Assembly: GCF_017876095.1 (NCBI RefSeq)
Contig: NZ_JAGINM010000009.1
Span: 1-64,000 of the forward strand
Direction: 5' to 3'
Length of the DNA: 64,000 nucleotides
Origin: Azospirillum agricola
GTDB taxonomy: Bacteria > Pseudomonadota > Alphaproteobacteria > Azospirillales > Azospirillaceae
Shown here: in pieces, positions 15,512 to 23,586 of the stretch
Position numbering within the stretch: the stretch's first letter is position 1
How the letters are laid out: each line of letters begins with the position of its first letter
Program-made: the position numbers and the translations under genes
The notes under the pieces: model-generated
Seen by the model: only the letters and a program-made list of their open reading frames with translations
Databases searched by the model: none
Told to the model about the DNA's origin: nothing

Positions 15512-16014
15512 GGCTCGTCCTCCTGGTCCGTTGCGGGCCGCTCGCCGCCGAGCGTGATGTCGCCGTCGGCGTCGCGGAAGATGTCGTAGTACCCGGCGGT
15601 CTCGCCGAGCGACTTGGCCAACCGCTCGTCCTCGGCGGTCGTGCGGTGGTGGCGGGCGTCGAGGACGCGTTCGTGGGTCCTCAGTCCGGCCCGCCCGAGG
15701 GCCTTCGCGGCGAAGGCGCGCTCCTCCGGGTCCGTCAGCCAGGCCAGGGCCAGCAGCGCCCGGCGCGGGCCGGGGGCCATGTCCATGACCAGGCGCTCCA
15801 GCCGGTCGAGATCCTCTGCGGGCAGCCGCTCCATGACGTCCTCCCTGACGACGATGCCGTTCAACGTCGCGCCGACGGGCAGATGCGCGCCGTCGGTGGG
15901 CCGCATCCAGATCCGGGGGCCCGGCACACCGCAGCGGCACGCGTCGACGCCCAGGCCCGGCGCGGTCGCGAAGTGGATCCATCCGCGGCCCCGGCACTCG
16001 ACGAGACCATACAT
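15508..16014 (-). CDS. Hypothetical protein (168 aa)
   Basis: ATG 16014 has GAGGGGG upstream. The N-terminus (MYGLVECRGRGWIHF) carries Cys7 and, near residues 26-28, CRC; they could bind metal but form no named motif. The C-terminal two thirds is helical and acidic (LERLVMDMAPGPRRALLALA) and ends with GYYDIFRDADGDITLGGE. No membrane segment. It is first of a two-gene unit with the frameshifted gene downstream. Confidence 0.55.
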   Translation of the reverse strand: MYGLVECRGRGWIHFATAPGLGVDACRCGVPGPRIWMRPTDGAHLPVGATLNGIVVREDVMERLPAEDLDRLERLVMDMAPGPRRALLALAWLTDPEERAFAAKALGRAGLRTHERVLDARHHRTTAEDERLAKSLGETAGYYDIFRDADGDITLGGERPATDQEDEP

Positions 16015-16203
16015 GCAATCCCCCTCAGCTTAGGGCTGCGGACTACAATCCGGGAACTAGGAGTTTTGGCGACAGTCGGAGCCATCGGACGCAGCCAGTC
16101 CGGTCGGAAGCCACTCCGTCCGGCTGCCTGGAGTTCGACGATCGACCTGCGGAATGGCGCCGCATGGGCGGCTGGACATCCCCGTACGGCCTTTCGTACC
16201 CTT

Positions 16204-17550
16204 TCACGAACATCCGGTTTCCGACGAAGGCTCCGGGTGGGCCGCCAGCAGCCGTTCGATGTGTCGCTTGCGCTCCGCCGGGGGCGGATGGGTCCGCGTC
16301 AGGCGCCAGACGGTGTGCCGTACCGCTTTCGCGCCGGGGATACACAAGAGGACATGGACGCCCATCCACAGACCGTCACCGATGCGTTCACCGATCCACT
16401 CGGCCAGGGACAACGCCCACCGGGCGCCTCGCGTGTCGCCGCACTGCGGCATGCGCCTTGGCACGATGCTGGTCAAGGCACCTGCGACTGTGCCGCGGCA
16501 CCGCTCCCGCGTGACCGGGAACGGCCCTTCGCCGACCGCCCCCTCGATTTGGGCGATCCGGTCGATTCCTTGCTGGGCCACCTCGGCGCCCGCGATGCGG
16601 AACGCCATCTCGTCGGCCTTGAGTTCCTGTCGGCGCTCCACCCACAACCGGTAGAGGATCATGCAACCGCCGACAAGGGTGACTCCCACGGCAACAGTCA
16701 CGACCCACTCCGCCTGCGAACGACGCGCAGATGTGAGGAGGACATCAGGAACTTCGGAGAGCGCCGCGAGCAGCATGTCGGCACTCCCTAAGGAGGCGGC
16801 CACGATGGCGATGGCCCCGACAAGTAACAGCGCGAACAAGATGGTCACGCCGAGCACAGCCAATGCCGACAATGCGCACAGGTAACCGAGAAACGACAGG
16901 AAGAAGACGACAAAAACATCTACGACCCCCCTGACGAACCCGTCCCGATGAAGGATGTGGGACAACTCGTGGCCGACGGCGAACCTGAGGACGTCGTCCG
17001 TCGTCTCTCGCAACCACGGCTCTGGGATGCCGACCCTGCCCTCGTCAGCTAGTCCGGCGTGGGCGAACGGACCCCAGTCGAAGACCTCCGGGTCGTAGAT
17101 GTAGACGTCCGGAGCACGTGATATGCCAAACGACCGGCACTGGTCGATAACCTCCCGCAGCAACCAGTCCTCGACCACCCCCAGGCCGGGCTTCAGCAAC
17201 GTCCCGTGTTCACGGAACCACGCCTCTACTCTCTGGCGACCGCTGTCGAGTCGTGTCAGGAGCATCAACAGGTATACGGCCGACGGCACGCCGGTGGCGA
17301 TCAGCCATGGCGGAGGGGCGCTTGGCCATCCGGGGGTCGATACGGCGGCGACCGCCCATATCACGGTCACCAACGCTAGAATGGTCGTCAGCACGGCCGC
17401 CGAGACGATGAACAGGAGCGCGGGCCACGTCCTGGGCATGCTCGCCTGCACTTGGAAGGCATGAACGAATTCGCGCCACGGAGTGATGGTGTCGTCCGTT
17501 CGGCCAAGTGAAAGGTCGCTGCCCGCTTCCTGTTCGCTCGTCTTTGACAT
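16204..17550 (-). CDS. HtpX/M48-like membrane metalloprotease (448 aa)
   Basis: The protein has a transmembrane pair near residues 44-70 and 86-99, the zinc motif GHELSHILHRD (His194, Glu195, His198), more hydrophobic helices at about 208-255 and 283-301, and ERRQELKADEMA with Glu309 as probable third ligand. This is the M48 (HtpX/Oma1/Ste24) plan: a membrane protease with a cytosolic active site that degrades misfolded membrane proteins. It is longer than E. coli HtpX and has an unusual C-terminal extension ending ERKRHIERLLAAHPEPSS. ATG 17550 is chosen over an upstream start at 17643, which begins with non-protein-like sequence. Confidence 0.8.
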   Translation of the reverse strand: MSKTSEQEAGSDLSLGRTDDTITPWREFVHAFQVQASMPRTWPALLFIVSAAVLTTILALVTVIWAVAAVSTPGWPSAPPPWLIATGVPSAVYLLMLLTRLDSGRQRVEAWFREHGTLLKPGLGVVEDWLLREVIDQCRSFGISRAPDVYIYDPEVFDWGPFAHAGLADEGRVGIPEPWLRETTDDVLRFAVGHELSHILHRDGFVRGVVDVFVVFFLSFLGYLCALSALAVLGVTILFALLLVGAIAIVAASLGSADMLLAALSEVPDVLLTSARRSQAEWVVTVAVGVTLVGGCMILYRLWVERRQELKADEMAFRIAGAEVAQQGIDRIAQIEGAVGEGPFPVTRERCRGTVAGALTSIVPRRMPQCGDTRGARWALSLAEWIGERIGDGLWMGVHVLLCIPGAKAVRHTVWRLTRTHPPPAERKRHIERLLAAHPEPSSETGCS

Positions 17551-17681
17551 GGTTGCCCCGTTACGCCTGTGGGAATAGCCCCCGCTATCCACGGGGCCGT
17601 AGCGGCTCCTACATCCGCGGGCTGGGGTGCATCGGATTCGCATCTGCGCCGGGACCGATGAAAAACCAAGCCTCTCCGGCG

Positions 17682-17702
17682 CGGGAGCCCCTTGGGCTCC
17701 CG
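17682..17702 (-). terminator. GC-rich hairpin downstream of the 17922-18878 gene
   Basis: A perfect 9-bp inverted repeat (CGGGAGCCC and its complement) with loop CTT lies between the end of the minus-strand gene at 17922 and the start of the protease gene at 17550. No strong U-run follows. It is a plausible terminator or message-end stabiliser. Confidence 0.4.
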
Positions 17703-17921
17703 TGTTCGACGACCTAACGCGAAACGTACGAAACCCGAAGGCGCGACGGTGTGGGGCCGTTGCGCCTTCGTGATCGGGTACCTGAGACCGTCAAGCTACA
17801 AGCTGATATGGGGACCGGCTTGGCGAGGAGACCGTTGGACGCCGCGAACCGCCACGGTCGGCTACGCAGCCGACGCGTCGCCGGTCCGTCCCATGTCCGA
17901 CCTTCCGCGGAGACCCACCCT

Positions 17922-18878
17922 TCACTCGCCCACGGGCATGATCACCACCTCGGGTGTCCACCCGTCGGGAAGAACCGGCCGGGACACCGATGGGATGTCG
18001 GCGAGGACGAGTTCCCGGATGATGGAGCGGTACGTTTCCGTGTCGCGCGCCCAATGCACGATGCCGTCGAACCGGTCGGAGAAGTGCCTGCTCAGGGCAA
18101 CCGACGACCGGCCGTTCACGCCGACCGGGCTGCCGACCTGCACGATGGCGATCCGATCCCCGCCGACGAGATCGACGATGTCGGTCGGGAACTCGTGGAT
18201 GAAGTCCTTCCGGCCGTTCCAGACGGTCAGCCGGATGGTCCGGTCGCCGCACGGCAGCCCGAAGATCCAGGGCTGCTCCTTGGGATCCGCCCCCGGCATG
18301 TCGTAGAACTTCGGAGGCGGGGGAGTCGCCCCCATGTCCGCCGCCTGCTGGCGAACCCGGCGGCGATCGTCTTCGGTAAGCCGCCGGATGCGGGCGCCGC
18401 GGGGGTCCTGGAGGACGATGTCCTCGGAGTAGAACATCTCGGCGGTCACGGCGTCGTAAGTGCGCGAATCGGAGAAGGCGAACACCAGAACCGTCCCGGT
18501 GAACGTCCTCAGGTGCCGCAGGACGATGTCCCACGCGATGTCTGCGTCCGAGATCGGAACCACGTGAAGGGCGGCGCTGCCCGCCTCGATCATGAGTCGT
18601 TCGACCACGGCAAGCCCGATCGCGCTGAACCGCTGGCCGTCTCCCACGCTGAACCCCACGAGGAACTCGTGCTCGCCCGAACGCGCCCGGAAGGCGTTGA
18701 GCGCGATCTTGGTCCCTGGCGGGATGGCGGACTCCCCGGTCAGTTCCCGGATGCGATCCGCTCCGACCCTGGGGTGCGGCGCCAACTGCCGGAGGTTCAC
18801 CTGGCCCTCCCGCCGTTCCTCTTGGGGCCAAGGGACTCCCGCCGCCGCGGTCGACTTCTTACGCTTGGACTCGCCCAT
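17922..18878 (-). CDS. Hypothetical protein (318 aa)
   Basis: The start ATG 18878 has GAGGAG with ideal spacing. It begins MGESKRKKSTAAAG, a basic tag seen at the start of many plasmid- and island-encoded proteins. The body mixes sheet and helix (TVLVFAFSDSRTYDAVTAEM; RIAIVQVGSPVGVNGRSSV) with no signal peptide or membrane segment. The family is unknown to me. It is transcribed alone, with a hairpin at 17682-17702 beyond its end. Confidence 0.55.
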   Translation of the reverse strand: MGESKRKKSTAAAGVPWPQEERREGQVNLRQLAPHPRVGADRIRELTGESAIPPGTKIALNAFRARSGEHEFLVGFSVGDGQRFSAIGLAVVERLMIEAGSAALHVVPISDADIAWDIVLRHLRTFTGTVLVFAFSDSRTYDAVTAEMFYSEDIVLQDPRGARIRRLTEDDRRRVRQQAADMGATPPPPKFYDMPGADPKEQPWIFGLPCGDRTIRLTVWNGRKDFIHEFPTDIVDLVGGDRIAIVQVGSPVGVNGRSSVALSRHFSDRFDGIVHWARDTETYRSIIRELVLADIPSVSRPVLPDGWTPEVVIMPVGE

Positions 18879-19401
18879 GGTATCTCCTCGATCGGGGCGG
18901 GCATCCTAGCTGAAGTCGTGACGCGTGTCTCCGGGCCGCAGTGGCGCAGGATGGGCGTTCCACACCCGCCGATTACAACGGAAACCAGATCGCCCCTCTT
19001 CCGGGAACATCCTTCGAACCTTTGCCGACAGCGACGGACTATCCGCTCCCTGGCGATGCGGCAAGGATTGCGTTCGCGACCATACGTTCTTGCGCAGGAT
19101 ACGGCATTCCACCACGGCAGTGGGCGTCGAGCTTCCGCTGGAAGTCCGGTGCCTGTCCAAGCCACGCGGGGAAACCGGCCCCCGCGGGTGTCAGGGATGG
19201 ACCTGAAGTCGCCCAGGAACTTCCACGGCGTCCCGGCACGGTTGGAGCGCCGGGTCTTCGCTGGGCGTCGAGCGCCTGACACATGCCTTTGTTCAATGAG
19301 CATGCTGCCGTGCAGCATGTAGGCCGTCTAACCATGTTTGCGCAGCCCCGCAGTGGTCGGGCCGCTGGACAATCCCACCGATGCGCTTTCGGATAATACA
19401 C
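18879..19401. other. Intergenic stretch with a decayed relative of the 20647-20903 gene
   Basis: No intact gene is supported in these 520 bp. On the minus strand near 19195-19250 the translation NRAGTPWKFLGD matches the RTGASWKFLGD of the small gene at 20647-20903, and a 20-bp identical stretch lies at 19208-19227 and 20749-20768. The rest of the frame is low-complexity Arg/Pro sequence without a start. It is probably the remains of a duplicated gene. Confidence 0.4.
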
Positions 19402-19431
19402 TTGTTGCAGTTGGTGCAGTTACCATATAGA
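19402..19431 (+). promoter_or_regulatory. Sigma70-like promoter of the PIN toxin-antitoxin pair
   Basis: TTGTTG (19402-19407) and TATAGA (19426-19431) are separated by 18 bp, in an AT-richer patch 32 bp upstream of the antitoxin start. Two TGCAGTT copies lie between and around the boxes and could be binding sites for the antitoxin. A textbook AAGGAGG (19451-19457) precedes the ATG. Confidence 0.45.
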
Positions 19432-19462
19432 CTGATAGACAGGCCGTACCAAGGAGGTTGCC

Positions 19463-19900
19463 ATGCTGGTTGAGTTCGTCCAGGAAATTGACGATCACGA
19501 TATCGCCAAAGCCCGCCGGGGCGTGGATGAATTGCGCACGCTTATCGGTAAGGCCCCCATTAAAGAGGGCGAGGTCACCGTGCAGATGGGGACCGGATTC
19601 GTGACTTTGGACATAAGCGCTCTTCGCAGTATGGCGGAACTTGTCTCCATCGTGTCGACGCATAGCCGGACAGCAGAAGGCGATGAGGAGATTAGCCCGC
19701 AGGATGCTGCCGAACTTCTTCGCATGTCCCGACCTTCAGTTATGAGACTGATCGAAAAGGGACTCTTGAAAGCGAGGAAGGTTGGGGCACATCATCGCCT
19801 TCTACGCGCGGAAGTGCTTTCCTACAAGCAGAATCAGGCATCCATTCGCCGTAATGGCTTGACAGAGGTTGCTAAAATTTCGGAGGAATACGACTTCTGA
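19463..19900 (+). CDS. Antitoxin with excisionase-type helix-turn-helix (145 aa)
   Basis: Residues 75-125 read EISPQDAAELLRMSRPSVMR and LIEKGLLKARKVGAHHRLLR. This is the MerR/excisionase-like helix-turn-helix used by antitoxins paired with PIN toxins. The N-terminal half (VQEIDDHDIAKARRGVDELR) probably dimerises or holds the toxin. The start has AAGGAGG five bases upstream. It lies 21 bp before the PIN gene. Such antitoxins neutralise the toxin and repress their own promoter, here probably at 19402-19431. Composition is more AT-rich than the flanks, fitting recent gain. Confidence 0.8.
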   Translation: MLVEFVQEIDDHDIAKARRGVDELRTLIGKAPIKEGEVTVQMGTGFVTLDISALRSMAELVSIVSTHSRTAEGDEEISPQDAAELLRMSRPSVMRLIEKGLLKARKVGAHHRLLRAEVLSYKQNQASIRRNGLTEVAKISEEYDF

Positions 19901-19921
19901 ACGGATAGGTGAGCTTACCAC

Positions 19922-20503
19922 ATGGAATTGGCCGTACTTGATGCCTGTATCCTCTTTCGAGGCAAGCTCACCGATCTTCTGCTCTGTCTGGCTGAGCAAG
20001 AACTCTTTGAACCCGTATGGTCAGATGCCATTCATGCTGAATGGATCAGAAACGTCCATGCTCGCCACGGCATCCCGCTTGAGAAGCTTGAATATCGCCG
20101 GAGCGAAATGGAACGGTCCTTCCAAGCGGCGAATTGTGCGGCCGCCCCAGATGTTCTCGAAAAAATCAATGGGATGTGTCGTTCGGACAAGCAAAGAAAG
20201 GATGCTCATGTGATCGCCTCTGGCGTTTCTGCGGCAGCAACATTGATTGTAACAGATAACAGCCCAGATTTTCCAGAAGACATACTTAAGCATTTTGGAA
20301 TGAGGAAAGCCAAACCAGATGCTTTCTGTCAAGATCTCTTTAATCAAAACCAATTTCTCGTGATACAAGCCGCTCGCGCACATCGTGCAAGCATGAAAAG
20401 ACCTCCATACTCTCCTGATGAGTACCTTGACCTCCTACAAAGTCCAAAAATGGAACTTCCAAATTTTTCCAATCTTTTGCGTCAATATAGGCAATTTCTT
20501 TAG
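19922..20503 (+). CDS. PIN-domain ribonuclease toxin (193 aa)
   Basis: The N-terminus ELAVLDACILFRGKLTDLLL carries the first PIN acid (Asp7). Further on come WSDAIHAEWIRNV, DKQRKDAHVIASG and LIVTDNSPDFPEDIL, the conserved acidic positions of the PIN_3-type toxin family, which cut RNA with magnesium. At 193 residues it is longer than VapC, but this size is usual for the family paired with excisionase-like antitoxins. It directly follows the antitoxin gene, and together they make a type II toxin-antitoxin module that can stabilise the element. Confidence 0.8.
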   Translation: MELAVLDACILFRGKLTDLLLCLAEQELFEPVWSDAIHAEWIRNVHARHGIPLEKLEYRRSEMERSFQAANCAAAPDVLEKINGMCRSDKQRKDAHVIASGVSAAATLIVTDNSPDFPEDILKHFGMRKAKPDAFCQDLFNQNQFLVIQAARAHRASMKRPPYSPDEYLDLLQSPKMELPNFSNLLRQYRQFL

Positions 20504-20646
20504 CTTAACTAACATTAGAATGTCAGGGATACGCAGATTTTCTCTTCCGGCAAACGCCCCAGGCTGGAGTGGTTGCCAGGGCAACTGTGCGTTGAACCTG
20601 CGAGCACGCTGGGAACGCGGCGGCTGTTCCGTCTTGACATTACGGT

Positions 20647-20903
20647 TTAGGAGTGAACGCGGAGTCCACAGGCCACAACCGGTCCGTCGGGGAGAACGGC
20701 GCCCTCCGCAGTGAGAAACCGGCACCACGCGCCGACCACCGTCGGAACGTCGCCCAGGAACTTCCACGACGCTCCGGTGCGGTCGCGCACGATCACTTCG
20801 ACGCCGCCGAAGCCTGCTCGTAGTCGGCGGCCGCCTCCAGTACGTTGTGCCTGAAGTGTCCGACGGCGTTGTCAAGACTTCCGGTCATTCGGCTGATCTC
20901 CAT
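20647..20903 (-). pseudogene. Small hypothetical gene with an apparent frameshift
   Basis: From ATG 20903 (MEISRMTGSLDNAVGHFRHN) the frame runs 36 codons to a stop. The next frame continues GGVEVIVRDRTGASWKFLGD and on to a TAA at 20647. Joined, it is about 85 residues: a helical N-terminus and a beta-rich end. A degraded second copy of the WKFLGD part lies near 19200, on the far side of the toxin-antitoxin pair. Function unknown. Confidence 0.4.
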
Positions 20904-21072
20904 TTCCTGGGGGATCGTAGCGCAAGGAAAGGCGCTGCGTGACCGACGGCTTCATGGCTGTGCGGAAGGGAGGTCCGGACTAGCCGTTAATGCCTGGTGA
21001 ACCGGTGTGGTTCGCCTCGACCTAGACTCGGTTTCGTACGGGTTCGGTGTGAAGCCAACGGCGAGGTGGGGT

Positions 21073-21540
21073 ATGGTGTTCGAAGCGGGTACCGATACGG
21101 CGGTGATCGGAAGGAAGCCTGAAGCCCGTCTGCCGATCTTCCTGAGGGGCATCAGGGTGCCGCATGAGTGGCTTGGTCTGCCGCATTGCCTTCTTCCAGC
21201 CGTCCTTGTCGCTGAAACTGGTACAGTTCCCGACGACCTAATCGAGGACGACGGCGCCGTGCTCGGTTGGCGAGTTGGCGACGCAAGGACATCTTGTCCA
21301 ATACCGCCGCCGGACCTCGATGCGGCTGTGGATGCGATGCGTGCAGCACTTGGCTTGGCCGGTCAGGAGACGCTGTGGCTTGAAGAAGACGAACTCGTAT
21401 GGCGGCTCCTGGAGTCGTTCCGCAGGCCAGAGTTCTCCTGGGACAATCCGGAGGGAGAGGGGAACTTCTCGAATCTGGAACGTTCAGGTGCCGCTTGGCG
21501 GACTCAGTCTTCCCATCCAGGAAGGTGCGCAAGCCCCTGA
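21073..21540 (+). CDS. Hypothetical protein (155 aa)
   Basis: ATG 21073 is preceded by GAGGTGGGG; a GTG at 21007 would add 22 residues. The first 120 residues look protein-like (IRVPHEWLGLPHCLLPAVLV; LDAAVDAMRAALGLAGQETL). The last 35 residues are less natural and overlap the end of the convergent gene at 21504-21935, so the true end may have been lost. No family recognised. Confidence 0.35.
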   Translation: MVFEAGTDTAVIGRKPEARLPIFLRGIRVPHEWLGLPHCLLPAVLVAETGTVPDDLIEDDGAVLGWRVGDARTSCPIPPPDLDAAVDAMRAALGLAGQETLWLEEDELVWRLLESFRRPEFSWDNPEGEGNFSNLERSGAAWRTQSSHPGRCASP

Positions 21541-21935
21541 ATGTGTGCAGCCGTGGCAACTCGACGCATTGAAGCCCGGCTGCTTGGCGTGGCGCCGTCC
21601 CAACTGTCGGCGATGAGGTTCCGAACGGCGTCGGATACGATGACGTGCCCTGCTGCGGCGGGATACCTGCTGACGAGCTTGTAGCTCGACTTTCTGAGGA
21701 CGAGCAATTCTCCCATCGGGTCCGGTATGGACTGGGTCTGCCCTACGGCGTAGCTCGGCGTGAGAGCCTGAACGTGGTCGGATGCCCCGGACGCGTCGAG
21801 TTGCTGCCTTTCCTTCAGGGAACTCTGTTGCGCCTTCATTGCCTTAATGACGGCCCTCCAGAGTTCCTCGCTGCCGTCCGGCACCCATTCCCGGCTCCGG
21901 TACTTGGCGATCTTGGCCGTGATCTCTTCTTCCAT
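21504..21935 (-). CDS. Hypothetical protein (143 aa)
   Basis: The frame from ATG 21935 reads MEEEITAKIAKYRSREWVPD, then a charged helical region (LWRAVIKAMKAQQSSLKERQ) and a second half with GHVIVSDAVRNLIADSWDGA. Regular amphipathic spacing and a clean start suggest a real gene. There is no membrane segment or known motif. It overlaps the 3' end of the convergent 21073-21540 gene by 37 bp; the minus-strand gene looks the better of the two. Confidence 0.45.
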   Translation of the reverse strand: MEEEITAKIAKYRSREWVPDGSEELWRAVIKAMKAQQSSLKERQQLDASGASDHVQALTPSYAVGQTQSIPDPMGELLVLRKSSYKLVSRYPAAAGHVIVSDAVRNLIADSWDGATPSSRASMRRVATAAHIQGLAHLPGWED

Positions 21936-22659
21936 GCCGCGCCCCGTTGATCAGGAGGCGGTATCCTTATCGGACGGAGCGGTTGTCGACAAGCGATGGT
22001 CCTCTTCATGGGATGGATACGGGGCAAGGCGACCTCACCCTGTTGCCTTGCCGCTTGGATTCCGCGGCCCCGTAAGTTCCCACGTGAGGTGCGCGGCGTG
22101 CCGTCGCGGCGGACGGCGGCGCGCAGACAAGGACAGACAGACCGCTTCCCACACCGCCCCGGCCCCGCGCCGGTCCAGGAGCGTATTCCCAGAAGGCCCG
22201 CCACCGAAAACCTCGCATTATCCGGCGGACCCGCGCGGGAACCTCGCATTACGCGACGGCGCGCCTCGGCTTATGTGGCGGAGCTTCCAGGCGGAATGCT
22301 GCCTTCAACCGGGGCGGCGTCTCGGGTTATCCGGCAGCCGACAGCAAGGTTCGGAAATGGCGGGGCCGAGGAAGCTCCGCCTTTCCTGCGACTCGAGGCA
22401 ACCCGCTCCGCTTGAGGGAGGGGCGGACGGACCGGTTTGTCCCGCCGTGACGTCACGGCCGTTGAGACGGAGCCGGCTTGCGTGCGCTCACGCGCGTTCA
22501 CAAGGATATGCCCGAGCTGGACGGTGACGAATTGACGGATTTCAAAGGGGAGTGGGACGATTCGGCCAACGCCGCACGCGATAAAGCAAGGATCGCATGG
22601 CAAGAAGCTCAGCCACAGGTCGGCGAGCGTCCACAGTGCATCATCGTCTTGAAGGAAAA
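21936..22659. other. Gene-poor junction between accessory DNA and tRNA-Ala
   Basis: No intact gene is supported here. A short frame at about 22507-22650 (MPELDGDELTDFKGEWDDSA and on) looks protein-like but runs straight into the antisense of the tRNA, so it is either a remnant or chance. Two copies of AACCTCGCATTA lie at 22209-22220 and 22240-22251. I looked for integrase motifs next to the tRNA and found none. Confidence 0.5.
22209..22251. repeat. Pair of 12-bp direct repeats spaced 31 bp
   Basis: AACCTCGCATTA occurs at 22209-22220 and again at 22240-22251, three helical turns apart. Short direct repeats near a tRNA end could be arm-type binding sites of an integrase, but no integrase is seen. 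The function is a guess. Confidence 0.35.
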
Positions 22660-22735
22660 TGGTGGAGCCGAGGAGGATCGAACTCCCGACCTACGCATTG
22701 CGAACGCGTCGCTCTCCCAGCTGAGCTACGGCCCC
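22660..22735 (-). tRNA. tRNA-Ala (anticodon CGC)
   Basis: The minus strand folds as a standard 76-nt cloverleaf with encoded CCA: acceptor GGGGCCG/CGGCTCC, D arm GCTC/GAGC, anticodon stem ACGCG/TGCGT with loop TTCGCAA, and T arm GGGAG-TTCGATC-CTCCT. Anticodon CGC reads alanine codon GCG. Its 3' end faces the accessory region, the usual geometry for an integration site. No second copy of the 3' end is visible in the window. Confidence 0.93.
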
Positions 22736-22968
22736 ACACCATGTCGCCCGGCGGGGTACCGCCCGGCGTGGCGCGGATATTGTCCATCGGCGGCCCCCCT
22801 GTCAAGCGATTGATTCACGAAAATTCGTAGATTGTCGAACGGGCCCGGCGGGGCCATTTCCAAGGCCCGCGGCACTGGACAGCCTTCGCCGCTTGTGCTT
22901 AGGGTGCCCGGAAAACGCTGGCGCCCGGCGGGGCAGCCGCAAAAAAACCGAAACGGAGCAGGCCCGGA

Positions 22969-23253
22969 ATGATCGCGCTGTACATGCTCATCAACACCAT
23001 CCTCGACCTGTTCTTTTGGGTCCTGATCATCTCGGCGGTGCTGAGCTGGCTGGTCGCCTTCAACGTGGTCAACACGCGCAACCGCGCGGTCTACGTCATC
23101 GGCGATTTCCTGTACCGGATCACCGAGCCGGTGCTCGCCCCGATCCGTCGGGTGCTGCCCAACATGGGCGGGCTCGACCTGTCGCCCATCGTGGTCCTGC
23201 TGCTGATCTCCTTCATCCAGAACCTGATGGCCCAGTACTGGCCGCGCTTCTGA
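22969..23253 (+). CDS. YggT-family inner-membrane protein
   Basis: The 94-residue protein has two hydrophobic helices (LINTILDLFFWVLIISAVLS near residues 6-30, and PIVVLLLISFIQNLMAQYW near the end). The conserved link has TEPVLAPIRRVLPNMGGLDL, diagnostic of YggT. The family is linked to osmotic tolerance and cell-envelope functions. The stop overlaps the DUF167 gene start (TGATG), and yggT-DUF167 (yggT-yggU) is a conserved gene pair. Confidence 0.9.
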   Translation: MIALYMLINTILDLFFWVLIISAVLSWLVAFNVVNTRNRAVYVIGDFLYRITEPVLAPIRRVLPNMGGLDLSPIVVLLLISFIQNLMAQYWPRF

Positions 23254-23585
23254 TGGCCTCGTCGCCGCCCTCCCCGCTGGAGCCGGTGGCCGACGGCCTG
23301 CGCCTGTCGCTGCGCGTGACGCCCAAGGCGTCGCGCAACGCCGTCGCCGGGCTGGCCGACACCGCCGAAGGCGGGCGGGTGCTGAAGGTGACGGTCACGG
23401 CCGTGCCGGAGAACGGCAAGGCGAACGAGGCGGTCATAAAACTGCTGTCGAAGGCGTGGAAACTGCCCAAGACCAGCCTGACGGTGGTGGCCGGCGCCAC
23501 CGACCGGAACAAGATTCTGCATGTGGCCGGCGATCCGGCGGCGCTGATGCCGCGGCTGACGGCCTTGATCGAGGGTGGAGAGTGA
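23253..23585 (+). CDS. DUF167 (YggU) family protein
   Basis: The 110-residue protein shows the family core [34 protein letters not shown] and [19 protein letters not shown]. Structures of the family show a small alpha/beta fold of unknown function. It starts at the ATG overlapping the yggT stop and ends just before folD, so the three genes probably form one transcript. Confidence 0.9.
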   Translation: MASSPPSPLEPVADGLRLSLRVTPKASRNAVAGLADTAEGGRVLKVTVTAVPENGKANEAVIKLLSKAWKLPKTSLTVVAGATDRNKILHVAGDPAALMPRLTALIEGGE

Positions 23586-23586
23586 C

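Noticed and set aside
15087..15557. Plus-strand frames (101 and 156 codons) downstream of the short XRE gene
   Set aside because: No ribosome site and biased composition; the minus strand in the same span has better coding signal and coupled starts.
22478..22813. Plus-strand frame running through the tRNA gene
   Set aside because: Its second half is the familiar false translation of antisense tRNA-Ala; only the first 50 codons look protein-like, and they lack a natural end.
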